Below, piece by piece: positions 1 through 10,520 of a stretch of 64,000 bases of DNA; position 1 is the stretch's first letter; each line of letters begins with the position of its first letter. The position numbers were made by a program, and so were the translations under genes. This DNA is from Gordonia sp. OPL2 (GTDB lineage Bacteria; Actinomycetota; Actinomycetes; Mycobacteriales; Mycobacteriaceae). The stretch is from positions 1 to 64,000 of the forward strand of contig NZ_RKME01000027.1 in assembly GCF_003797825.1 (NCBI RefSeq), given 5' to 3'. The notes beneath the pieces are model-generated. The model was not told the origin of the DNA. It did not search any database and saw only the letters and a list, made by a program, of their open reading frames with translations.

Positions 1-19
1 AGAGGTGTATAAGAGACAG
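1..19. other. Residual Tn5/Nextera mosaic-end adapter
   Basis: The first 19 bases read AGAGGTGTATAAGAGACAG. This differs at one position from the Tn5 mosaic end used in Nextera libraries (AGATGTGTATAAGAGACAG). It sits exactly at base 1, so it is best read as untrimmed adapter at a contig end, not genomic DNA. A natural Tn5 end is unlikely because nothing transposon-like follows. Confidence 0.85.
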
Positions 20-38
20 GGGTCGGGTCGGACCGGGG

Positions 39-839
39 TCAGCGGCGGCGCTGCTTGGAGCGCTCGTGGACGAGGCGCAGCCCGTCGAGCGTGAGGTGGG
101 GATGGTGGGCGGTGAGGGTCTCGCACTCGTCGAACATGAGCGGCGCGAGGTAACCGGTGGCGACGACCGTCACGTCGTCGCCGTCGAACCCGTCGATGGT
201 GTCGCGCACACGGTCGACGAGGCCGTCGACCTGACCGGCGAATCCGTAGAGGATGCCCGATTGCAGCGCCTCGACAGTGTTCTTGCCGAGCACGCTGCGC
301 GGCGGCATCAGTTCCACCTTGCGGACGGTGACGGTGTGTTCGGACAGCGCCTCGACCGCGAGGTTCACGCCGGGCGCGATGGCCCCGCCGAGGAACTCAC
401 CCTTGGCCGACACCGCGTCGACGACGGTGGCCGTCCCGAAGGCCACCACGATGCACGGTCCGCTCGGATAATTGTGATGCGCTGCAACGCAATTGGCGAC
501 TCGGTCGGTACCGACTTCTTTCGGGTTGTCGACCAGGAGCGGAACACCGGTCCGCACACCGGGTTCGAGCAACATGTGGTGGAAGCCATCGCCGAAGTAT
601 CTCGGCACCATCACGCGGAGCTCGCGCAGTAGTGACGGGACGGTCGACAGCGCCGCGACGCCGGTGACCTGGTCGGCGTCGGACCCGAGGAGGCCTCGGA
701 TGAGCAGTGCGAGTTCGTCGGAGGTCAGGTTCGGTTCGGTGTGGATGCGCCAGTCCCGCACCATCGTCGCGTGATCACCGGTCCCGGCGAACACGCCGAG
801 ATGGATGTTGGTGTTCCCGACGTCGACGGCGAGCAACAT
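39..839 (-). CDS. coaX: Type III pantothenate kinase CoaX
   Basis: Phosphorylates pantothenate to 4'-phosphopantothenate, the first committed step of CoA synthesis, in the cytosol. The 266-residue protein opens with the acetate/sugar-kinase-fold phosphate loop DVGNTN (residues 6-11). It also has GTDRVAN, the FGTATVVD segment and GGAIAPGV, all typical of CoaX. A longer reading upstream would run into panD, so the ATG at 837-839 is chosen; it lies one base after the panD stop. It is the last gene of the pan/fol operon-like run, in the same order as Rv3600c. The pathway is completed by the adjacent panC and panD. Confidence 0.95.
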   Translation of the reverse strand: MLLAVDVGNTNIHLGVFAGTGDHATMVRDWRIHTEPNLTSDELALLIRGLLGSDADQVTGVAALSTVPSLLRELRVMVPRYFGDGFHHMLLEPGVRTGVPLLVDNPKEVGTDRVANCVAAHHNYPSGPCIVVAFGTATVVDAVSAKGEFLGGAIAPGVNLAVEALSEHTVTVRKVELMPPRSVLGKNTVEALQSGILYGFAGQVDGLVDRVRDTIDGFDGDDVTVVATGYLAPLMFDECETLTAHHPHLTLDGLRLVHERSKQRRR

Positions 840-840
840 G

Positions 841-1266
841 TCAGACAGAGCTCGCAGCGAGCTCGCGAGGGTCGCGCAGTCCCGAGCCGGCCGGCACGTG
901 CGCGGGATCACTACCGGCGTCCACGACCCTGTTCTTCTCGTCGACGAATACCACCGACGGCGCGTAATCACGCAGTTCCTGTTCGTTCAGGATGCCGTAG
1001 GCGATGATGATCACGAGATCGCCGGGATGCACGAGATGCGCTGCCGCACCGTTGATCCCGATCACACCCGAGCCGCGTTCACCGGCGATCGCGTATGTCT
1101 CGAGGCGGGCACCGTTGTCGATGTCGACGATGGTCACCTGCTCACCCTCGAGCAGGTTCGCGGCGTCGAGCAGGTCTTGGTCGATGGTCACCGATCCCAC
1201 GTAATGCAGGTCGGCCTGTGTGACGGTGGCCCGGTGGATCTTGGAGGTCATCATGGTGCGGAGCAT
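841..1266 (-). CDS. panD: Aspartate 1-decarboxylase precursor PanD
   Basis: Decarboxylates L-aspartate to beta-alanine for pantothenate synthesis. It is made as a proenzyme that cleaves itself to form a pyruvoyl group. The 141-residue protein has the self-cleavage site HYVGS, with Gly24-Ser25 at the canonical position, and the HR..VT.ADL N-terminus of the family. A ribosome site (AGAAGG) lies just before the ATG. It sits 43 bases after panC and one base before coaX, so beta-alanine supply, pantoate coupling and pantothenate phosphorylation are co-transcribed. Length and motifs are normal. Confidence 0.95.
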   Translation of the reverse strand: MLRTMMTSKIHRATVTQADLHYVGSVTIDQDLLDAANLLEGEQVTIVDIDNGARLETYAIAGERGSGVIGINGAAAHLVHPGDLVIIIAYGILNEQELRDYAPSVVFVDEKNRVVDAGSDPAHVPAGSGLRDPRELAASSV

Positions 1267-1309
1267 GTTGGTTCCTTCTGGTGCAGGGATCTCGATCGGG
1301 AGGGTTCGG

Positions 1310-2224
1310 TCAGTGCAAGGCCTGTTCGGGATCGCGGCCGGCGAATCCGGTGCCGATGGCCACGCCGACGTTGTCGATGAGTCGTGCGGCGCCGACGCGG
1401 GCGGCGACCAGGAGTCGTCCGTCGCCCTTCTCGGGCGGTTCCTCGAGCTGCCGGCCGGTGAGAGCGAGGTAGTCGACCTCGATCTCCGGGTGTGCGTTCA
1501 GGACCGACTGCGCCGCAGCGATGATGGCGTCGCGGCCACCCGCGGCGGCATGCGCTCCGGCGACGAGGGCCGCCGACAACGTGGTGGCGAGGTCGCGCTG
1601 CCGTTCGTCGAGATAGCGGTTGCGCGACGACATCGCGAGCCCGTCGGATTCGCGGACGGTCGGCACCCCGACGATTTCCACGTCGACGTCGAGATCGTCG
1701 ACCATCTGCTTGATCAGGACCAGCTGCTGGTAGTCCTTCTCGCCGAAGAACGCGGCGTGGGGTGTCGTGATGCCGAGCAGTTTGAGGACGACGGTCAGCA
1801 TCCCGGCGAAATGGGTGGGACGCGAGACACCGTCGAGCACGGCCCCGGCCGGACCCGGCTGGACGGTGGTGCGCTGACCGTTCGGATACATGTGGGCGAC
1901 CGTCGGTGCGAACACCAACTCGACGCCCAGCCGACGAAGGAGCGCGCAGTCCTCGTCGAACGTGCGCGGGTAGGCGTCGAGGTCTTCACCGGCCCCGAAC
2001 TGCAAGGGATTGACGAAGATCGAGACGATCACCACGGTGTTGCCCCGCGACTTGGCCGTCCGGACGAGCTCGAGATGGCCCTCGTGCAGGGCACCCATCG
2101 TCGGGACGAGCGCGACGCGTTTTCCTGCGCCACGCAGCGCCTGACTCACGCGGTGCACCACGGCAGGATCTCGATGAACGGTCAGTTCACCTGGTGTGTA
2201 GGCATTTTCGAGAGCGGACGTCAT
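1310..2224 (-). CDS. panC: Pantothenate synthetase PanC
   Basis: Joins pantoate and beta-alanine using ATP, through a pantoyl-adenylate intermediate. The 304-residue protein carries the nucleotidyltransferase HIGH-type motif in [10 protein letters not shown] (residues 41-50), the FVNPLQFG segment, FFGEKDYQQ and the KMSKS-like MSSRN. Its start overlaps the stop of the upstream dehydrogenase-like gene by four bases (ATGA), which indicates translational coupling. Same neighbours as M. tuberculosis Rv3602c. No panB is visible in this window, so ketopantoate hydroxymethyltransferase must be encoded elsewhere. Confidence 0.96.
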   Translation of the reverse strand: MTSALENAYTPGELTVHRDPAVVHRVSQALRGAGKRVALVPTMGALHEGHLELVRTAKSRGNTVVIVSIFVNPLQFGAGEDLDAYPRTFDEDCALLRRLGVELVFAPTVAHMYPNGQRTTVQPGPAGAVLDGVSRPTHFAGMLTVVLKLLGITTPHAAFFGEKDYQQLVLIKQMVDDLDVDVEIVGVPTVRESDGLAMSSRNRYLDERQRDLATTLSAALVAGAHAAAGGRDAIIAAAQSVLNAHPEIEVDYLALTGRQLEEPPEKGDGRLLVAARVGAARLIDNVGVAIGTGFAGRDPEQALH

Positions 2225-3222
2225 GACATCTCCAACACGTCGATCAGGTCGGCCGGGGCGTCGGTGTAGGCCGTGGTGCGGCGCGCGAGCACCCGATAGG
2301 CCTCGGCGATCCCGACTCCGGTGGGTCCTTCGGGCAGCCGTCGGAGAGCGGCGAGGTGGTCGGCGACCGCCGCTGCATCACCGCGCGCCACGGGTCCGGT
2401 CAGCGCGCGCGGACCGAGTTCGAGGACATTCTGCAGCGACGCGGTCACCAGCGGGGCAAGGATGCGCTCTGCCAGTCGTGTCCCGCTGCCGTCGACGGTC
2501 GCGGCGTCACGCGCGGTGTCGCCCTCAGGGCCGTCGATGGCGGCGTCGAGCGCCGCTACGGCGTCGGCGATGAGCGTGATCAGGTGATTGGCGCCGTGCG
2601 CGAGCGCGGCGTGATAGAGCACGCGGTCGGCGTCGGCGATACGGACCGGTTCGCCACCCATCTCGAGGACCAGCGCCTGGGCGATCGCGAAGCCCACCTC
2701 GTCGGCCGCGGTCACCCCGAAGCACGCATGACGGAGGCGCGCGATGTCGTCGTCGGTGCCGACGAAGGTCATGGCGGGATGGATTGCCATCGGCAGGGCC
2801 CCGAGGTCGGTGAGCGGCGCCAGCACCCCGATGCCCTTCGCTCCCGCGGTGTGCACGACCAGGGTGTTGGGTCGCAAAGCACCCGAGCGGGCGATCTCGG
2901 CGACGACCCCGTCGAGTTCGGCGTCGGGGACGGCGAGAACGAGCAGTTCGGATCGCGCGACGACGCCGTCGATCGTGAGGATCTCCGATTCGGGCAGACG
3001 ATCGGCGGCCCGTCGACGGGAGGCATCCGACCGGGCCACGACGGCGCCGACGACGTGTCCGGCCTGCTCGAGGGCTACGCCCAGGGCGATACCGACCCGT
3101 CCGGCCGAGACGATGCCGACGGTGAGGCGTGCGGGGGTGGGGAGGTTGGAGACGCCGTCGAGATAGGCGCTGTCGGACCCGCCCATACCCGGGCCACGAT
3201 CATCGCTCGATGAGGTCACCAC
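2221..3222 (-). CDS. Rossmann-fold DUF2520 protein (Rv3603c-like)
   Basis: A 333-residue protein with an N-terminal dinucleotide-binding fold ([14 protein letters not shown]) and a C-terminal helical domain of the DUF2520/oxidoreductase-like type. The overall plan resembles ketopantoate or pyrroline-5-carboxylate reductases. It lies directly upstream of panC with a 4-bp overlap, as in M. tuberculosis (Rv3603c). A ketopantoate-reductase-like role in pantoate supply is therefore attractive, but this is inference from context. The start is a GTG at 3220-3222 preceded by GGAGGA; a second GTG follows immediately. Substrate unknown. Confidence 0.8.
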   Translation of the reverse strand: MVTSSSDDRGPGMGGSDSAYLDGVSNLPTPARLTVGIVSAGRVGIALGVALEQAGHVVGAVVARSDASRRRAADRLPESEILTIDGVVARSELLVLAVPDAELDGVVAEIARSGALRPNTLVVHTAGAKGIGVLAPLTDLGALPMAIHPAMTFVGTDDDIARLRHACFGVTAADEVGFAIAQALVLEMGGEPVRIADADRVLYHAALAHGANHLITLIADAVAALDAAIDGPEGDTARDAATVDGSGTRLAERILAPLVTASLQNVLELGPRALTGPVARGDAAAVADHLAALRRLPEGPTGVGIAEAYRVLARRTTAYTDAPADLIDVLEMS

Positions 3223-3367
3223 TGTCCTCCGTCAAAAGTTCCAGTCCCGGCTGCGCTCGGGTACCAGACGTTGCAGAGCAAGGGTAGGCCGCGCACCGGC
3301 GCGAAGGCCAACACGTGTGATGGGCCTCACCCGCGGAGCTTTCCGGAGTCCCGCGGTGAGCTCGAAC

Positions 3368-4726
3368 TCAGTCCTCGCGCCGCCGACGGCCACCACCGGG
3401 CGACCCGGACTGGCGCAGCTGGCTGAGCAACTCGGAGACCGGCAGTCCGGCGGAGTGGGCGCTCTCGCCGTCGTCGTCGGAGCGCCGCCGCCGACGACCC
3501 GCGACCGAGGCACTGACCGAATCACCCGACGACTCGTGACGGCCGCTCGTCGAGAACGGCGGGCCGGCGACGGCGGGTTCGACTGCCTCGTCGGCAACCG
3601 CCGAGACCACCGGGTCGACGACGGGTGCGGCCGCCTCGGATGCATCGGTTTCGACGGCCGTTCCCGCCGACGACGTCACCGCATCCGCGGGCACCTCCTC
3701 GGCCACGGCCTCGGGCCCGACGGCCTCGGGCACCACGGCCCCGGGTACGACGGTTTCCGGCACGACGGCCTCGGGCACCACCTGGTCCGGCACCCCGGCG
3801 TCCGGCACCCCGGCAGCCACCCCGGAACCCGGGACGACGGGCTCGGGCGCGGACTTGGCCCACTCGTCGGTGGGTGTCTCATCGACGTACGGCGACCGCG
3901 ACCCGACTGCGGGCCCGCTCGGCGATGTCGGCCCGCTCGGCGATGTCGCGGTCGGTTCCTCGGTCTCCGCGATGACCGCGTCCTCCACCTGGTCGTCGAC
4001 GGGGGTCTCGGGCACCTCCGTCGCGATCCGGCCCGACATCGGCGCGTCGTCGCTGATCACCGGGATGACCTCGGTCATCTCGTTGGGATCGACATCCTGT
4101 GGGATGTGCCGCCCGACATCGGCCGCGGGTGCCGTCGCCGCGAAGTCGCGGGCGGCGAGAGCGCTGTCGTCGGTGCGAAAGCTCTGCCCGTAGCCCGATC
4201 CGTAAGTCTGGCCGCCGAAGCCGCTGCGCGACTGCCCGGCATTGATGCCCGAGGCCAACTCGCGCAGTTTCTCGCTGGGCAGCGCCGCGCGTGGATCGGG
4301 CAGTGACTCACCGAGAAGCGTCTCGAGGCTCGACCGCAGCGCCAGCACCTGGGCCTTGAGATCGGCGAGTTCCTCGTTGGACTCCGCGCTCAGCTCCTTG
4401 CGGATCGTCGTCTCGACGTCGAGCTCGTACTGTCGTCGCGCCGCGATCTCGCGCTCGAGTTGCAGTTCGTACACGAGCCGCAGGTCGCGGCTCTTCGCCT
4501 CGGCCCCCTCTGCCTGGCGACGGAACTTGGTGACGAGGATCGCGCCGATGACGGCGGCCCACAGGGCGGCGATGACGGCGAGCGAACCGGCGACCGACAG
4601 CTGGTCGGTGAACACCATCAGGATGCTGGCCACGATCGCCAGCACGATGAGCAGACCGAGCAGCCACTGTCCCACGGATCTGCCGGATCGGCGCGGCTCG
4701 GTGGAACGGCCGTTCGAGGTCGTCAT
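3368..4726 (-). CDS. Membrane protein with coiled coil and acidic/Pro-Val-rich tail (DUF6779-type, Rv3604c-like)
   Basis: About 452 residues. The N-terminus has two hydrophobic segments (WLLGLLIVLAIVASILMVF, then a second within AGSLAVIAALWAAVIGAILV). They are followed by a charged helical region rich in Glu/Arg/Lys (residues ~80-150, likely coiled coil) and a long low-complexity tail with repeated V-V-P-E/G-A units. The C-terminus is basic (GGRRRRED). Synteny matches Rv3604c, an alanine/proline-rich membrane protein of unknown function between the folate and pantothenate genes. Starts at 4738 or 4753 are also possible; none has a clear ribosome site. Function unknown. Confidence 0.75.
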   Translation of the reverse strand: MTTSNGRSTEPRRSGRSVGQWLLGLLIVLAIVASILMVFTDQLSVAGSLAVIAALWAAVIGAILVTKFRRQAEGAEAKSRDLRLVYELQLEREIAARRQYELDVETTIRKELSAESNEELADLKAQVLALRSSLETLLGESLPDPRAALPSEKLRELASGINAGQSRSGFGGQTYGSGYGQSFRTDDSALAARDFAATAPAADVGRHIPQDVDPNEMTEVIPVISDDAPMSGRIATEVPETPVDDQVEDAVIAETEEPTATSPSGPTSPSGPAVGSRSPYVDETPTDEWAKSAPEPVVPGSGVAAGVPDAGVPDQVVPEAVVPETVVPGAVVPEAVGPEAVAEEVPADAVTSSAGTAVETDASEAAAPVVDPVVSAVADEAVEPAVAGPPFSTSGRHESSGDSVSASVAGRRRRRSDDDGESAHSAGLPVSELLSQLRQSGSPGGGRRRRED

Positions 4727-4809
4727 GATCGTGAACATACCGCCTGACCGCACCGATATCGGCCAACCGGTGGCGGAGAGTCACGATTCACCGGGCGCCG
4801 AAGAACCGC

Positions 4810-5343
4810 TCAGGCGTGGCCCGGATGCCCCTCGATCGCGTCGTCGGTCGGGTCATCCGGAGCGCGGCAACAGTATTCGAGCCACAGCGCCGCCACCACG
4901 AGCACAACGCCACCGATCAACCCGATGATTGCTCCCGGCCGATCGTGATCGGCCGCCGACAGATCGTGCTGGGTCAGCAGGAACAGCAGCAGCCCGGCCC
5001 ACACGCCGACCGCGATTGCCCCGAGGATCGCCGACGCCTTCGCGAGCGCCAGCACGCGTGCGGCGGTCAGCGGATGCAACTGTCCGCGGGCACGGCCGAC
5101 GTCGCGCGACGCGACCCTGTTGCGAACGATGAAAGCGATCACCGCCTCGAGCGCGGCCAGGATGTAGAGGACGATCCCGGCCAGCAGGGGCATCGGCGGG
5201 AGGCTGCCGTAGTTGTAGCGAACGAGAATCCAGGCGGTCACGGCCACGATGACGGCGATGACCACGAGGTCACGCACTTTGGTCGGGCCCAGGCCCGGTT
5301 CCTCGTCCTGGTCGTGACGAGGTGGACGGCGAGGCGCGGTCAC
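4810..5343 (-). CDS. DUF3180 membrane protein (Rv3605c-like)
   Basis: A 177-residue protein with four predicted membrane helices: residues ~25-45, ~50-75, ~105-130 and ~140-160. The last includes [21 protein letters not shown]. The GTG start (5341-5343) overlaps the folK stop in GTGA. Position and topology match Rv3605c, always found next to folK in Mycobacteriales. A folate-linked role is suggested only by this conserved neighbourhood; no catalytic motif is visible. Confidence 0.8.
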   Translation of the reverse strand: MTAPRRPPRHDQDEEPGLGPTKVRDLVVIAVIVAVTAWILVRYNYGSLPPMPLLAGIVLYILAALEAVIAFIVRNRVASRDVGRARGQLHPLTAARVLALAKASAILGAIAVGVWAGLLLFLLTQHDLSAADHDRPGAIIGLIGGVVLVVAALWLEYCCRAPDDPTDDAIEGHPGHA

Positions 5344-5915
5344 CGCCCGCTCACCCCGTGGGTTCCGGTGGACTCGGGCGGTTCCGTGCGGCGTGATGCC
5401 GGCACCGGCAACTCGGCGACAGGCACCACGCCATCGCGCTCCTGCGCACCGAGCCGCTCGACGAGATCGACGACGCGGCGCTCCCCCGCCGACGTCCACA
5501 GGGTGGCGTCTGCGTCGATCGCCAGCCACGGCACGAGGACGAATGCCCGTTCGGCTGCCCGCGGGTGCGGCAGCAACAGAGTGGGGTCCTCGCTGCGTAC
5601 GACGTCGCCGTCGGCGACTACGCTGATCACGTCGACGTCGAGAGTTCTTGGACCCCAACGAATATCGCGCGTACGGTCGGCGGCCTGCTCGAGTTCGTGG
5701 CACAGCTCGAGCCACTCGTACGGATTGCGGTCGGCCGAGGCGATCAGAGTGATGTTGTAGAAGTCGCCCTGCTCGACGCCGCCCCACGGCGGGGTCGAGT
5801 ACACCGGCGACACGGCGATCAGATCGCCGGCCAGACGGTCGGTCACCGAGGTCAGGTGGGCGAGCCGGTCACCGATGTTGGACCCGGCCGACAGCACCGC
5901 GATCGTCGGGGTCAT
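5340..5915 (-). CDS. folK: 6-hydroxymethyl-7,8-dihydropterin pyrophosphokinase FolK
   Basis: Transfers pyrophosphate from ATP to 6-hydroxymethyldihydropterin, giving the substrate for FolP. The 191-residue protein has the family opening [10 protein letters not shown], the strongly conserved [12 protein letters not shown] with its metal-binding aspartates, and [15 protein letters not shown]. The ATG (5913-5915) overlaps the folB stop by four bases, so it is translationally coupled in the fol operon. The C-terminal ~40 residues after VDLVERLG are poorly conserved and may be a disordered tail. Confidence 0.95.
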   Translation of the reverse strand: MTPTIAVLSAGSNIGDRLAHLTSVTDRLAGDLIAVSPVYSTPPWGGVEQGDFYNITLIASADRNPYEWLELCHELEQAADRTRDIRWGPRTLDVDVISVVADGDVVRSEDPTLLLPHPRAAERAFVLVPWLAIDADATLWTSAGERRVVDLVERLGAQERDGVVPVAELPVPASRRTEPPESTGTHGVSGR

Positions 5916-6286
5916 CGGCCCATCGACTTCCGTGACCGGCGGGTGACGACGGCGACGTCGGTGAACTGCAAGGGAATGGGTGCCGACGGCTTGTGCACGG
6001 TGACCTCGCAGGCCGCGATGCGTTCGTCGTCCATGATCGCCTCGGCGACCTCCCCGCCGACCGTCTCGATCAGGTTGCGGGGTTCGCCGGACACGATCTC
6101 GTGGGCACGCTGCGCGAGCGCACCGTAATCGACGGTGTCGGCCAGATCGTCCGATGCCGCTGCAGCCGAGAGGTCGATCCACAACGTGATGTCGAGGATG
6201 AAGTCCTGACCGTCGCGGCGCTCATGGTCGAAGACGCCGTGGTTGCCGCGGACGACGAGTCCGGTGAGTTCGATGCGGTCGGCCAT
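5912..6286 (-). CDS. folB: Dihydroneopterin aldolase FolB
   Basis: Converts 7,8-dihydroneopterin to 6-hydroxymethyldihydropterin and glycolaldehyde. The 124-residue protein shows [18 protein letters not shown], the VDYG segment, the [11 protein letters not shown] helix and the C-terminal HKPSAPI motif carrying the catalytic Lys. Start and stop are both overlapped: its ATG shares one base with the folP stop (TGATG), and its stop overlaps the folK start. This is typical of an operon translated in sequence folE-folP-folB-folK. Confidence 0.95.
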   Translation of the reverse strand: MADRIELTGLVVRGNHGVFDHERRDGQDFILDITLWIDLSAAAASDDLADTVDYGALAQRAHEIVSGEPRNLIETVGGEVAEAIMDDERIAACEVTVHKPSAPIPLQFTDVAVVTRRSRKSMGR

Positions 6287-7185
6287 CAGTCGCTCACTGT
6301 CCCACGTCGACCGCCCTGGCGCCACGCCGTCGCCACGGCGATGGCGTCCCGACTCTGCGCGACGTCGTGCACGCGCACGGCCCACGCCCCTTCCGTCGCC
6401 GCGAGCGCGGACACCGCAGCCGTCGCGACCTCGCGACCCGCGGGCGGGCGGACAGTGCCGTCGTCATCGGCGAGCAGGGTTCCGAGGAACCGCTTGCGGG
6501 AGGCGCCGACCAGAACCGGGAATCCCAGCCCGACGAGGGTGGGCAACGCGTGCAGCAGTGCCCAGTTGTGGGCGCCGGTCTTGGCGAACCCGAGTCCGGG
6601 ATCGAGGATGATCCGATCGGGGTCGACCCCGGCGGCCACTGCGGCGTCGACCTGGGCGAGCAGTTCGCCGCTCACCTCGGCCACCACGTCGCGGTATCCG
6701 CCGGCATCGTCCACGCCGTGGATGAAGGTGCCGCCGGGGTCCGCGACAGGTGCCTCGACGGGACGCCAGTGCATGAGTATCCACGGCAACCCGGATTCAG
6801 CGACGACACGGCCCATCTCGTCGTCGGCGCGGCCGCCGGACACGTCGTTGATCACCGTCGCACCCGCCTCGATGGCCACCTCGGCCACCGCCGCCCGCAT
6901 CGTGTCCACCGAGATCGGGATGCCGGCATCGGCGAGACCGGCGATCACGGGCGCAACACGCGACGCCTCCTCGTCGGGGTCGACGCGCGATGCACCGGGT
7001 CGTGTCGATTCGCCGCCGACGTCGATCAGATCGGCGCCCTGCGCGATCAGTTCACGTCCGTGGGCGATCGCGGCGTCATGGTCGAGGTAGCGGTCGCCGT
7101 CGGAGAAGGAGTCGGCCGTGACGTTGATGACGCCCATGACCAGGGTGCGGCCGGCCGGCGGGTGCAGGAGTGTCGCGTGACGCAT
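6286..7185 (-). CDS. folP: Dihydropteroate synthase FolP
   Basis: Condenses p-aminobenzoate with hydroxymethyldihydropterin pyrophosphate; the sulfonamide target. The 299-residue TIM-barrel protein has [15 protein letters not shown], the pABA-loop motif GGESTRPGA, the INDVSGG strand, DPGLGFAKT and GASRKRFLG, all diagnostic. The ATG at 7183-7185 lies 16 bases after the folE stop. No upstream in-frame start is better supported. It matches Rv3608c (folP1), not the inactive folP2 paralogue, since the pABA loop residues are intact. Confidence 0.95.
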   Translation of the reverse strand: MRHATLLHPPAGRTLVMGVINVTADSFSDGDRYLDHDAAIAHGRELIAQGADLIDVGGESTRPGASRVDPDEEASRVAPVIAGLADAGIPISVDTMRAAVAEVAIEAGATVINDVSGGRADDEMGRVVAESGLPWILMHWRPVEAPVADPGGTFIHGVDDAGGYRDVVAEVSGELLAQVDAAVAAGVDPDRIILDPGLGFAKTGAHNWALLHALPTLVGLGFPVLVGASRKRFLGTLLADDDGTVRPPAGREVATAAVSALAATEGAWAVRVHDVAQSRDAIAVATAWRQGGRRGTVSD

Positions 7186-7201
7186 CGGTCCGGCTGCGCC
7201 C

Positions 7202-7843
7202 TCAGCGGCGCGAGATGAGGTCGAGGGCCTCGCCCCGGGAGACGGCGCTCGTCTTGAACAGTCCGCGCACCGCCGAGGTGGTCGTCGTCGCACCCGGCTT
7301 CCGGATACCGCGCATCGCCATGCAGAGGTGTTCGGCCTCGATGATGACGATCACCCCGCGCGGGTCGAGACGTTTGACGACAGCGTCGGCGATCTGACTG
7401 GTGAGCCGTTCCTGGACCTGCGGGCGCTTGGCGTACAGATCGACTAGGCGGGCGAGCTTCGACAAGCCGGTCACCTGACCGGACACCCCCGGGATGTAAC
7501 CGACATGTGCGACGCCGTGAAACGAGACGAGGTGGTGTTCACAGGTCGAGTACATCGGGATGTCCTTGACCAGCACCAGTTCGTCGTGGTTCTCGTCGAA
7601 CGTGGTGGCGAGGACCTCACTGGGATCGGTGTAGAGCCCGCCGAACATCTCGCGATAGGCGTTGGCCACGCGGGCGGGCGTGCGCTGCAACCCTTCCCGC
7701 TCGGGGTCCTCGCCGACGGCGATCAGCAGTTCACGGATCGCGGCCTCCGCACGGGCCTGATCGAACACGCGCCCGTCCGGGGTCACGAGCCCGGTGTCGT
7801 CGTGATTGTCCACGTGCGCGTCCTGATGTTCACTGACCGTCAT
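7202..7843 (-). CDS. folE: GTP cyclohydrolase I FolE
   Basis: Opens the imidazole ring of GTP to give 7,8-dihydroneopterin triphosphate, the first folate step. The 213-residue protein has the zinc ligands in [12 protein letters not shown] and in [11 protein letters not shown], and the [19 protein letters not shown] active-site stretch. A charged N-terminal extension of ~20 residues precedes the core. It lies 58 bases downstream of ftsH, as in Rv3609c, and heads the fol gene run. Length and residues are normal for a zinc-dependent type IA enzyme. Confidence 0.96.
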   Translation of the reverse strand: MTVSEHQDAHVDNHDDTGLVTPDGRVFDQARAEAAIRELLIAVGEDPEREGLQRTPARVANAYREMFGGLYTDPSEVLATTFDENHDELVLVKDIPMYSTCEHHLVSFHGVAHVGYIPGVSGQVTGLSKLARLVDLYAKRPQVQERLTSQIADAVVKRLDPRGVIVIIEAEHLCMAMRGIRKPGATTTTSAVRGLFKTSAVSRGEALDLISRR

Positions 7844-7901
7844 CGCTCATCTGATCCGTTCTACGAACCGCTGCTGCAGGAATGGTCGTTCCTCGCGGAG
7901 C

Positions 7902-10319
7902 CTACCGGTGATCGGATCCGGGATCGGTACCGTGCCCGCCGGTCCCGTTCGGGCCGCCGTGGTGCCCGGAACCGTTGGTCCCGTTGGTGCCGTTGGCACC
8001 CCCGTCGCCGTATCCACCGCCCCGGTATCCACCGTTGCCGTACCCGCCGCCACCGTTGTCGCCGGCGCCGTTGGGGTAACCCGGGTTCGAGTCCTGCGGC
8101 GGCCATCCGGGCGCCGACCAGTCGCGCGGTGCGCCGTAGTCGGGGCGGGTGCCATGCGTCGGCTGGCCCGGGTATCCACCCTGCTGACCGGGATGGCCGC
8201 CGTACTGCTGCGGCTGGCCCGGCGCGGACTGCGGTGGATACGCGGGCGGATACGCCTGTCCGGGAGTCGGATTCGGGTAGGCCCCGCCTGGCTGGCCGCT
8301 GCCGTGATGGTCACCCGGAGCGCCGTAGCCCGTCCCGGCACCGACCGGCTCGGGCAGCGGCTCGGGGTTCACCGGCTCCGGCGGCCACGGTTCGCCGCGT
8401 TCCATGGCGAGCTCTCCCGGCGTCTTCACCGGCGGCTTGTCACTCGGCGTGCGGTCACCGAATTCGTTGAAGGTGGTGATACGCGGCCGCTTCTGGACGC
8501 TGGAGAAGATCTGCTCCAGATCCTTGCGGGTCAGGGTCTCCTTCTCCAAGAGCTCGGTCGCGAGGATGTCCAGGGTGTCGCGGTACTCGGACAGGATCGC
8601 CCAGGCCTCGGTGTGGGCGGCCTCGATCAGGCGACGCACCTCGTCGTCGATCTCGCTGGCGATCTCCGCCGAGTACGACGCCTGGTTGCCCATCGACCGG
8701 CCCAGGAAGGGGTCGCCCTGTTCCTGCCCGTAATGCACCGCACCCAGCTTGGCGCTCATGCCGTACTCGGTGACCATCGCGCGGGCGATCTTGGTGGCCT
8801 GATCGATGTCCGACGACGCACCGGTCGTCGGCTCATGGAACACCAGTTCCTCGGCGGCACGTCCGCCCATCGCCATGACCAGACGTGCGATCATCTCCGA
8901 CCGCGTCATCAGGTCCTTGTCCTGCTCGGGCACGGCCAGCGCATGTCCGCCGGTCCGGCCGCGGGCCAGGATGGTCACCTTGTAGATCGGGTCGAGGTCC
9001 GGCATCGCCCACGCCGCCAGCGTGTGACCACCCTCGTGGTAGGCGACGACCTTCTTCTCGTGCTCGCTGATGATCCGGCTCTTGCGGCGCGGGCCACCGA
9101 TCACACGGTCGACCGCCTCCTCGAGCGCCTCCGCGGTGATGGTGTTCTTGTTCTCACGTGCGGTGAGCAGCGCGGCCTCGTTGACGACGTTGGCCAGATC
9201 GGCACCCGACATGCCCGGGGTCCGCTTCGCGAGACCGTCGAGGTCGGCGTCGGAGTCGATCGGCTTGCCGTTGGCGTGCACCTTCAGGATCGCGCGACGG
9301 CCCGCGATGTCCGGATTGCCGACCGGGATCTGGCGGTCGAAGCGGCCCGGACGCAACAGCGCCGGATCGAGGATGTCGGGCCGGTTGGTCGCGGCGATCA
9401 GGATGATTCCCGAGCGATCGCCGAATCCGTCCATCTCGACGAGCAACTGGTTCAGGGTCTGCTCGCGCTCGTCGTGGCCACCGCCGAGACCGGCGCCACG
9501 CTGACGCCCGACCGCGTCGATCTCGTCGACGAAGATGATGCACGGGCTGTTGTTCTTGGCCTGCTCGAACAGATCTCGGACACGGGACGCACCGACGCCG
9601 ACGAACATCTCGACGAAGTCCGAACCGGAGATGGTGAAGAACGGCACGCCCGCCTCACCGGCGACGGCGCGTGCGAGCAACGTCTTGCCGGTACCGGGCG
9701 GACCGTAGAGCAGCACGCCCTTCGGGATCTTCGCCCCGAGTGCCTGATAGCGGGCGGGGTTCTGCAGGAAGTCCTTGATCTCGTAGAGCTCCTCGACCGC
9801 CTCGTCGGCACCTGCGACGTCGGCGAAGGTGGTCTTCGGCATGTCCTTGGTGAGCTGCTTGGCCCGGGACTTGCCGAAGCCCATCACCCCGCCCTTGCCG
9901 CCGCCCTGCATGCGGTTCATCACGAAGAAGAAGAGCCCGAACAGCAGCAGCATCGGGAGGATGAAGATCAAGATCTGCCAGAGCGCCGACTCCTGGCTGA
10001 CGTTGGTCTGATACGGCGCGCCGGTCGTGGTGACGGAGTCGAAGACCTGCTCGCCGGCCGACGCCGGGTACTTGGCGCTGATCTTGGTGACGTCGGCGCC
10101 GTCGATCTTGATCGGTTCCTTGAGCTCGATGCGCAAGGTCTGTTCGCGGTCGTCGATGTCGATGCGATCGGTGTTCTTGACGTTGAGCTGGGTCAACGCG
10201 ACCGAGGTGTCCACAGACCGGTATTCGCGACCGGAGTCGCGCATCACGCTCCAGCCCCACAGGGCGAGCACGATGAGCGCCACGATGGCGAGGTTGCGGA
10301 AGACTGACTTACGGTTCAT
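7902..10319 (-). CDS. ftsH: ATP-dependent membrane zinc protease FtsH
   Basis: Membrane-bound AAA+ protease that degrades unneeded or misfolded proteins. 805 residues: TM1 ~10-26, an extracytoplasmic domain to ~110, TM2 ~114-134, Walker A GPPGTGKT (206-213), Walker B IIFVDEID, the second region of homology ([10 protein letters not shown]) and the zinc site HEGGH (428-432). The last ~165 residues are an unusual Gly/Pro/Tyr/Gln/Asn-rich tail, giving a longer protein than most FtsH. The chosen ATG (10317-10319) gives the usual short MNRK N-terminus. The upstream 200 bases to hpt show no gene. Confidence 0.96.
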   Translation of the reverse strand: MNRKSVFRNLAIVALIVLALWGWSVMRDSGREYRSVDTSVALTQLNVKNTDRIDIDDREQTLRIELKEPIKIDGADVTKISAKYPASAGEQVFDSVTTTGAPYQTNVSQESALWQILIFILPMLLLFGLFFFVMNRMQGGGKGGVMGFGKSRAKQLTKDMPKTTFADVAGADEAVEELYEIKDFLQNPARYQALGAKIPKGVLLYGPPGTGKTLLARAVAGEAGVPFFTISGSDFVEMFVGVGASRVRDLFEQAKNNSPCIIFVDEIDAVGRQRGAGLGGGHDEREQTLNQLLVEMDGFGDRSGIILIAATNRPDILDPALLRPGRFDRQIPVGNPDIAGRRAILKVHANGKPIDSDADLDGLAKRTPGMSGADLANVVNEAALLTARENKNTITAEALEEAVDRVIGGPRRKSRIISEHEKKVVAYHEGGHTLAAWAMPDLDPIYKVTILARGRTGGHALAVPEQDKDLMTRSEMIARLVMAMGGRAAEELVFHEPTTGASSDIDQATKIARAMVTEYGMSAKLGAVHYGQEQGDPFLGRSMGNQASYSAEIASEIDDEVRRLIEAAHTEAWAILSEYRDTLDILATELLEKETLTRKDLEQIFSSVQKRPRITTFNEFGDRTPSDKPPVKTPGELAMERGEPWPPEPVNPEPLPEPVGAGTGYGAPGDHHGSGQPGGAYPNPTPGQAYPPAYPPQSAPGQPQQYGGHPGQQGGYPGQPTHGTRPDYGAPRDWSAPGWPPQDSNPGYPNGAGDNGGGGYGNGGYRGGGYGDGGANGTNGTNGSGHHGGPNGTGGHGTDPGSDHR

Positions 10320-10520
10320 GCCTGTTGGTGGTGGTCGGGCTCGTCGTCGAGAGCTGCCGCGCCGTCCCACTGTCCTTCCCGGTCGACGTCGTGGACCGGT
10401 CGCACCCGTCGATGTGCGACTGTCCGTATTTCTAGAGGCTACCGTTCAACGAACATCCGGGGAAAACCGTTCCGGGCACGCTCGGAGACGGGACTCGCCA
10501 CCACTCGGCGCTGGTAGACG

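Noticed and set aside
1-19. Natural Tn5-type transposon end
   Set aside because: No transposase or second end follows, and the sequence stands at the exact window edge as adapter would.
839-971. Longer CoaX start upstream
   Set aside because: It would overlap panD by over 100 bases and adds a sequence unlike CoaX; the ATG at 839 gives the family N-terminus.
10320-10520. Promoter or small gene between hpt and ftsH
   Set aside because: No convincing minus 35/minus 10 pair, dyad or open frame with a ribosome site could be recognised by eye.
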